Shown: positions 59,111 through 64,000 of the stretch, piece after piece
Numbering within the stretch: position 1 is the first letter of the stretch
Layout: every line of letters begins with the position of its first letter
DNA from: an uncultured Oscillibacter sp.
GTDB lineage: Bacteria; Bacillota; Clostridia; Oscillospirales; Oscillospiraceae
Length of the DNA: 64,000 nt
Assembly (NCBI GenBank): GCA_910585165.1
Contig: CAJUBX010000004.1
Span: 1 to 64,000, forward strand
Direction: 5' to 3'
Translations under genes and position numbers: made by a program
Notes under the pieces: model-generated
Databases searched by the model: none
What the model was told of the DNA's origin: nothing
Seen by the model: the letters and a program-made list of their open reading frames with translations, nothing else

Positions 59111-60049
59111 TCAGTCGTCCGTGCGGATGCCCTGCCGGATTCCGCCGATGTCATAGGGCGTTGTCTGATAGACGCAGTAGTTCAGCCAATTTCCATACAG
59201 CAGATGGGCGCAGGAGCGCCAGCGGACCATGGGCTCCCGGCTGGGGTCGTCCTGGGGAAAGTAGTGCAAGGGAAGCTGGATGTCCACCCCGGCGGATACG
59301 TCCCTCAGGTACTCCTTTTTCAGCGTGTCCCGGTCGTACTCGGCGTGGCCCATCAAAAAAACCTGCCGCCCCTGGTCGGTTTTTACGGCGTAGACTCCCG
59401 CCTCCGGAGAGCTGGAGAGAATTTTCAGCTCCGGAACCGCTTCGATGTCCTGCCGGTTCACGGTGGTGTTCCGGGAATGCGGAACCCAGAACTGGTCGTC
59501 AAAGCCCCGGAACAGGATGAAATTGGGGTCCTCCACCGTGTGTTGGAACACGCCGAACAGCTTCTGCGGCAGGGGACGCTTGGGGATGCCGTAGTGATAG
59601 TACAGCCCCGCCTGGGCCCCCCAGCAGATATGGAGGGTGGAGTGGACGTTGGTTTTGCTCCACTCCATAATCTCGCAGAGCTCCGGCCAGTAGTCCACCT
59701 CCTCAAAAGGGAGATGCTCCACCGGCGCGCCGGTGATGATAAGGCCGTCGAAGGTTTGGTTCCGCACCTCGGCAAAGGTTTTGTAAAAGGCCATCATGTG
59801 CCGCAGGGAGGTGTTCCGGGAGGAATGCCCCGCGGGGGCGATGAGCTCCAGATCAATCTGCAAAGGCGTGTTGCCCAGAACCCGGGCGAGCTGGGTCTCC
59901 GTGTCCGCCTTGGTGGGCATCAGGTTCAAAAGCAGAATCTGCAATGGGCGGATATCCTGGGCGATTGCCCGGGTCTCCGTCATGACGAAGATGTTTTCCC
60001 GGCGCAGGGCCTGGGTAGCCGGGAGCTGGTTTGGAATCTTGATGGGCAT
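59111..60049 (-). CDS. metA: Homoserine O-acetyltransferase, MetA type
   Basis: A 312-aa MetA-family acyltransferase that activates homoserine. The numbering fits the family exactly: nucleophile C142 (HICWGAQAG), H235 and E237 (MGHAEYDRD). Residue 111 is Glu (TGAPVEHLPFEE), which in characterised MetA proteins marks acetyl-CoA rather than succinyl-CoA use. The next gene upstream on the transcript, metY, uses O-acetylhomoserine, which agrees. ATG 60049 lies one base after the metY stop. The pair is under a T-box. Confidence 0.95.
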   Translation of the reverse strand: MPIKIPNQLPATQALRRENIFVMTETRAIAQDIRPLQILLLNLMPTKADTETQLARVLGNTPLQIDLELIAPAGHSSRNTSLRHMMAFYKTFAEVRNQTFDGLIITGAPVEHLPFEEVDYWPELCEIMEWSKTNVHSTLHICWGAQAGLYYHYGIPKRPLPQKLFGVFQHTVEDPNFILFRGFDDQFWVPHSRNTTVNRQDIEAVPELKILSSSPEAGVYAVKTDQGRQVFLMGHAEYDRDTLKKEYLRDVSAGVDIQLPLHYFPQDDPSREPMVRWRSCAHLLYGNWLNYCVYQTTPYDIGGIRQGIRTDD

Positions 60050-60050
60050 G

Positions 60051-61331
60051 TCAAGCCTCCAGCGCCTGGCGGATGTCTTCGATCAGGTCTTCCTTGCTCT
60101 CCAGGCCGCAGGACATGCGGATCAGGCCCGCGGGAATCCCGGCGGCGGCCAGCTGCGCGTCGCTCATCTGCCGGTGGGTGGAGGTGGCGGGGTTCAGGCA
60201 GCAGGTCCGGGCGTCCGCCACGTGGGTCTCGATAGCCGCCAGCTTCAAGCGGCTCATGAAGGCCCCGGCGGCCTCCCGTCCGCCCTTCAGCTCGAAGGAG
60301 ACCACGCCGCAGAAGCCCTTGGGCAGGTATTTCTGCGCCAGGGCGTGGTACTTGTCCCCGGGAAGGCCGCAGTAGCTGACGTGAGACACCGCCGGGTGTC
60401 CCGACAGGAACTCGGCCACGGCCTGGCCGTTTTTACAGTGGCGCTCCATCCGGACATGGAGGCTCTCCAGCCCCAGGTTCAGGTAAAAGGCGCTCTGGGG
60501 AGACTGGGTGCAGCCGAAGTCCCGCATGAGCTGGGCGGTGCATTTGGTGATAAAGGCCCCGGCCAGGCCGAATTTCTCGGCGTAGGTGACGCCGTGGTAG
60601 CTCTCGTCCGGGGTGCAGAGGCCGGGGAATTTGTCCGCGTGGGCCATCCAGTCGAATTTTCCGGAATCCACAACCGCCCCGCCTACGGCAACGCCGTGGC
60701 CGTCCATATACTTGGTGGTGGAATGGGTCACGATGTCCGCGCCCCACTTAATGGGACGGCAGTTCACCGGGGTGGCGAAGGTGTTGTCGATGATAAGGGG
60801 CACGCCGTGGGCATGGGCGGCGGCGGCGAAGCGCTCAATATCCAGCACGGTCAGGGCGGGATTAGCGATGGTCTCGCCGAAGACCGCCTTGGTGTTGGGC
60901 CGGAAGGCGGCGTTCAGCTCCTCTGCGGTGCAGTCCGGGGAGACGAAGGAGACCTCAATGCCCATCTTCGCCATGGTGACGGAGATCAGGTTGAAGGTGC
61001 CGCCGTAAATGGAGGAGGAGGAGACGATGTGGTCCCCGCAGGAGGCGATGTTAAACAGGGCGAAAAAGTTTGCCGCCTGGCCGGAGGAGGTCAGCATGGC
61101 GGCGGTTCCGCCTTCCAGGGCGGCGATTTTGGCCGCCACATAGTCGCAGGTGGGGTTCTGAAGGCGGGAGTAAAAATAGCCGCTGGCTTCCAGGTCAAAG
61201 AGTTTGCCCATGTCCTCGCTGGTCGCGTATTTGAAGGTGGTGGACTGGATGATGGGAATCTGGCGGGGCTCGCCGCTGGCGGGAGCGTAGCCCCCTTGGA
61301 CGCAGATGGTTTCAGGACGGTAATGATTCAT
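60051..61331 (-). CDS. metY: O-acetylhomoserine sulfhydrylase
   Basis: A 426-aa Cys/Met-metabolism PLP enzyme that makes homocysteine from O-acetylhomoserine and sulfide. Features are PIIQSTTFKYATSEDMGKLF, GYFYSRLQNPT, the PLP lysine in THSTTKYMDGHG and the C-terminal block LNPATSTHRQMS. The length and insertions fit MetY rather than MetB or MetC (about 380 aa). The ATG at 61331 has GAAAGGAG; the frame open upstream overlaps the T-box. It is first in the transcript, followed by metA. Confidence 0.95.
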   Translation of the reverse strand: MNHYRPETICVQGGYAPASGEPRQIPIIQSTTFKYATSEDMGKLFDLEASGYFYSRLQNPTCDYVAAKIAALEGGTAAMLTSSGQAANFFALFNIASCGDHIVSSSSIYGGTFNLISVTMAKMGIEVSFVSPDCTAEELNAAFRPNTKAVFGETIANPALTVLDIERFAAAAHAHGVPLIIDNTFATPVNCRPIKWGADIVTHSTTKYMDGHGVAVGGAVVDSGKFDWMAHADKFPGLCTPDESYHGVTYAEKFGLAGAFITKCTAQLMRDFGCTQSPQSAFYLNLGLESLHVRMERHCKNGQAVAEFLSGHPAVSHVSYCGLPGDKYHALAQKYLPKGFCGVVSFELKGGREAAGAFMSRLKLAAIETHVADARTCCLNPATSTHRQMSDAQLAAAGIPAGLIRMSCGLESKEDLIEDIRQALEA

Positions 61332-61359
61332 GGTTTGGCGCTCCTTTCGGCTTGGGACG

Positions 61360-61625
61360 AAAAAAGGCTTTCGTCCCAAAGAGTTGTTCTTTGAGACGAA
61401 AGCCAAAACAGCTTCCGCGGTACCACTCAAATTGCGCCGGCCTCGCGGCCAAGCGCCCCTCGCAGGGCCAAGCAGCCCTTTCGCCCTAACGCGGCGCACG
61501 GGACGCCCTACGTTGTCGAACGTCCGGCTCGGGAGCCATAGGACCTGGGGGCCATTCCCGCCGGCTCGCACCGCCCGCCGGCTCTCTGAGGGTCCGCGTC
61601 CCCGTCCCTCTCCGTCATTGCTTTG
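61360..61625 (-). ncRNA. T-box riboswitch upstream of metY-metA
   Basis: On the minus strand the T-box core TTGAGTGGTACCGCGG (about 61413-61429) is followed by a terminator, GGCTTTCGTC(T)CAAAG pairing with its inverse and a TTTTTT run (61360-61404). Upstream are stem I-type helices, including a candidate specifier ATG at 61553-61555 flanked GGGA-ATG-GCC. Uncharged tRNA-Met would allow read-through. The specifier assignment is tentative; the T-box itself is clear. Confidence 0.92.
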
Positions 61626-61631
61626 AGAAAT

Positions 61632-61660
61632 ATTATAAAAAACGGAGGCGGGTTTGTCAA
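61632..61660 (-). promoter_or_regulatory. Promoter of T-box/metY-metA transcript
   Basis: Minus strand TTGACA (61655-61660), 17 bp, TATAAT (61632-61637): a consensus promoter with its start at about 61625. Confidence 0.9.
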
Positions 61661-61739
61661 CCATGGATTTTAAAGCCCAGGCTGAAAGGGGAAAAGCGAG
61701 AGCTTACGAACGGAGGAGAGGCCGAAAAGGAACCGTCTT

Positions 61740-62939
61740 TTACGGATTAAACACATACTTGTCCAGCCGGGCGAAGGCCTCCTGAACCCGGCTGAGGGGC
61801 AGGGCCAGGTTCATGCGGATATGGCAGGGACCGTGGAAGGGACGCCCGTCCTGCCAGATGACGCCCACCTCCGCTCCGGAGCGCAGAAGCTCGTCCAGGG
61901 TTTTGCCGTGGGTCTTGCACCAGTTTCCGCAGTCCAGAAACAGCATGTAGGTCCCCTGGGGCTTGGAAACCTCCACGCCCTCAAAGCGCTCTTTGATATA
62001 GCCCCAGGCAAAGTCCACGTTGCCCGTCAGCACCCGGCAAAGCTCGTCCACCCACTCCCGGCCCTCGGGGCTGTATGCGGCGGTGAGGGCGTGCATGGAT
62101 AAAACGTTCATCCCGTTATAGTGGGAAAGGGAGGATTCTTTCCGCACCCGGTCCCGGAGCCATTGGTTATAAATGATATGATAGCTTCCCACAAGGCCCG
62201 CCAGGTTGAAGGTTTTGGAGGGCGCGTAGACGGCGGCGGTGCGGTTCCGGGCGTCTTCGCTTACCGACTGGGTGGGAATGTGCTTGCGGCCGTCCAGGAT
62301 GATGTCGGACCAGATTTCATCGGACACCACGAAAACATCGTGCTTTTTATACAGCTCCATGGCCTGTTCGATTTCCCAGCGCTCCCAAACGCGGCCGCAG
62401 GGATTGTGCGGGGAGCAGAAGATGGCGGCGTGGATGTTGTTTTCCACGATCTTCGCCTCCATATCGGCGAAATCCATTCTCCAGACGCCGCCGCCGTCCT
62501 TGACCAGGGGGGAGAGCACGGCGGCATAGCCGTTGTTTGCCAGGCTGCTGGTGAAGCCGATATAGGTGGGGGAGTGCAGAAGCACGCGGTCGCCCTTGGA
62601 GCACATCACGTTCAACGCGCTGACCACGCCGCCCAGAACGCCGTTTTCATAGCCGATGCACTCCCGGGTAAGGCCGGAAACGCCGTTGCGGGCTTCCTGC
62701 CAGCGGATGATGGAATCAAAGTATTCGCCGGGAGGGTCGAAATACCCGTAGGCCGGATGCTGGGCCCGCCGGATGATGGCTTCCGGTATGGCGGGCAGCG
62801 TGGGGAAGTTCATATCGGCGATCCACATGGGGATGGGGTCGAAACCCTCCCGAATCTCCGCACCGGGGATGGGCATGGTGTCCCAGGCAATGGAATCCTT
62901 TCCCCGGCGGTCCATGACGGAAGTAAAGTCGTATTTCAT
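61740..62939 (-). CDS. PatB/MalY-type aminotransferase-fold C-S lyase
   Basis: A 399-aa fold-type I PLP protein. Signatures are DFDP-like opening IAWDTMPIPGAE, IPMWIADMNFPT, AAIFCSPHNPCGRVW, SDEIWSDIIL and the PLP lysine in APSKTFNLAGLVGS. This is the PatB/MalY family of cystathionine beta-lyases, so it may convert cystathionine or cysteine conjugates to homocysteine, pyruvate and ammonia. It begins 20 bp after the SulP gene and likely shares its transcript. Nearby metA/metY support a sulfur amino-acid role. Confidence 0.92.
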   Translation of the reverse strand: MKYDFTSVMDRRGKDSIAWDTMPIPGAEIREGFDPIPMWIADMNFPTLPAIPEAIIRRAQHPAYGYFDPPGEYFDSIIRWQEARNGVSGLTRECIGYENGVLGGVVSALNVMCSKGDRVLLHSPTYIGFTSSLANNGYAAVLSPLVKDGGGVWRMDFADMEAKIVENNIHAAIFCSPHNPCGRVWERWEIEQAMELYKKHDVFVVSDEIWSDIILDGRKHIPTQSVSEDARNRTAAVYAPSKTFNLAGLVGSYHIIYNQWLRDRVRKESSLSHYNGMNVLSMHALTAAYSPEGREWVDELCRVLTGNVDFAWGYIKERFEGVEVSKPQGTYMLFLDCGNWCKTHGKTLDELLRSGAEVGVIWQDGRPFHGPCHIRMNLALPLSRVQEAFARLDKYVFNP

Positions 62940-62959
62940 AGCGCTCTCCTTTATAAAGT

Positions 62960-64000
62960 TTATTTCACAGCCGGGGCCTTCCGGGCGTCGCCGGAGGACT
63001 CCGCCGCCAGGGCCAGAGCCGCGTCGATGTTGGGGGCGAAGTTTTCCGGTCCCACCTGTTCGTACATGCCGGATTTTTGAAACACGGACAGGGGCTGTGC
63101 ATTAACGTGGGAGAAGATGACCCGGATGCCCTTGCCGCAGCATTCCTCATAGAGCCGCTGGAGGCTGTTGAGGGCCGTGATATCCATGGCGGGCACGGAA
63201 CGCATCCGGAGAATCAGCACATTCCGCCCGGTGTTCCGCTCGATATGGGGAATCTTGTCCGCCGCGCCGAAGAACATGGGCCCGCTGATCTCATAGACCA
63301 TCACATGGGAGGGAACGGGCTTCAGCCGTCCCTGGCTGTCTCCGGTATCCTCCACATACTCCCACTCCTTTACCACGGCCACGTCCGCCATACGCTTCAT
63401 GAACAGCAGGCAGGCCAGGGACAGGCCCACCACGATGGCCACCACCAGGTCAAAGGCCACCGTCAGCAAAAACGTTACCGCCAGGACAGCCACGTCGCTT
63501 TTGGGGGAGCGCTTTACCACCTTTACCACTGTCCGCCAGCCGCTCATGTTATAGGCCACCTGAAACAAAATGGCGGCGATGCAGGGCATGGGGATCAGGG
63601 CGGCGTAGGGCATCAGCAGGACCAGCACCAGCAAAAGCACCACGGCGTGGACCATGCCCGCCACGGGAGAACGGCCGCCGTTTTTGATATTCGCCGCCGT
63701 CCGGGCAATGGCCCCGGTGGCGGGGATGCCGCCGAAGAGAGCCGAGGCGGCGTTGCCCACGCCCTGGGCCACCAGCTCCATGTTGGAGTTGTGGCGGGCG
63801 CCGATCATCTCGTCGGCTACCACGGCGGACAGCAAAGACTCGATGGCAGCCAGCACGGCAATGGTGAAGGCGTCAGGCAGCACCGCCGCCACGGTGCCAT
63901 AGGACAGGGCGGGCAGGGCGGGTTTCGGCAGGGCGCCGGAGATGGTGTAGAGGTCCCCGATGGTGTTCACCGGCAGGGCCAGCAGCTTTACGGTTGCCGC
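62960..64000 (-). CDS. SulP-family anion transporter with STAS domain (5' end outside window)
   Basis: The visible 346 codons are the C-terminal part of a SulP transporter: membrane helices with DAFTIAVLAAIESLLSAVVAD and HNSNMELVAQGVGNAASALFGGIPATGAIARTAAN (family signature near the 3- and 10-helix anion site). A cytosolic STAS domain follows at the end (SHVMVYEISGPMFFGAADK, RMRSVPAMDITALNSL). It exchanges or imports sulfate, bicarbonate or dicarboxylates. The frame stays open at base 64000, so the N-terminal ~200 residues lie beyond. It precedes the PatB-type gene. Confidence 0.93.
   Translation of the reverse strand, partial: AATVKLLALPVNTIGDLYTISGALPKPALPALSYGTVAAVLPDAFTIAVLAAIESLLSAVVADEMIGARHNSNMELVAQGVGNAASALFGGIPATGAIARTAANIKNGGRSPVAGMVHAVVLLLVLVLLMPYAALIPMPCIAAILFQVAYNMSGWRTVVKVVKRSPKSDVAVLAVTFLLTVAFDLVVAIVVGLSLACLLFMKRMADVAVVKEWEYVEDTGDSQGRLKPVPSHVMVYEISGPMFFGAADKIPHIERNTGRNVLILRMRSVPAMDITALNSLQRLYEECCGKGIRVIFSHVNAQPLSVFQKSGMYEQVGPENFAPNIDAALALAAESSGDARKAPAVK

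Overview
The window is high-GC Firmicutes chromosome, most like a gut Oscillospiraceae member (Flavonifractor, Lawsonibacter or Oscillibacter type). That placement rests on codon choice, GGAGG ribosome sites, a lysine riboswitch, a T-box, Rex, TRAP transporters, a DUF3343/YedF selenium-type cluster and a small DUF6472-like protein. It was made by reading, not by database search.

Region 1 (1-12 kb) is a complete type I-C CRISPR-Cas locus on the minus strand. The order is cas3, a 205-bp gap, then cas5c-cas8c(cas11c)-cas7-cas4-cas1-cas2, then a leader and an array of 59 repeats that look identical. The cas3/cas5c gap is the most interesting part. It has a good promoter for the Cascade and adaptation genes. 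Back to back with it is an opposite, extended -10 promoter that would start a short RNA on a degenerate copy of the CRISPR repeat (stem-loop plus a near-perfect 11-nt crRNA handle), followed by a short pseudo-spacer and a strong hairpin. This resembles CreA/CreR-type RNAs that reprogram Cascade as a regulator. The array also holds two overlapping opposite-strand spacers next to each other, and a re-acquired spacer that differs only at its PAM-distal end.

Region 2 (12-19 kb) has two TetR-type regulators divergent from a secreted coiled-coil protein with an 18-bp minisatellite and an MMPL/RND exporter. Region 3 (19-25.6 kb) is an unusual four-gene cluster: an ATP-grasp/radical-SAM fusion, a second radical SAM enzyme, a membrane-anchored pentapeptide-repeat protein, and a nitroreductase-like protein that seems to start at AUC. 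I know of no named system with this content.

Region 4 (25.6-31 kb) has a LacI regulator and a sugar PTS sharing a GAATACGTATTC operator, followed by a MITE and decayed genes including a ptsI fragment. Region 5 (31-37 kb) carries housekeeping genes, a YedF/cysteine desulfurase/DUF3343 set and lysA. Region 6 (37-42.6 kb) is a TRAP transporter with an N-acyl-D-amino-acid deacylase, under a structured leader, followed by a MATE remnant.

Region 7 (42.7-50.7 kb) has a membrane acyltransferase-like protein lacking the catalytic His, gdhA, ruvX, a second MITE copy, a TraX-like protein, rex, an SLH-like protein and a Cys-rich mini-protein. Region 8 (50.8-64 kb) is amino-acid biosynthesis: ilvD, an M20 deacetylase, lysine-riboswitch-controlled dapA-dapB-dapH, a three-gene membrane operon, T-box-controlled metA/metY, a PatB-type C-S lyase and a SulP transporter cut by the window end. 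With lysA, the M20 enzyme and dapH this gives most of an acetylated diaminopimelate/lysine route.
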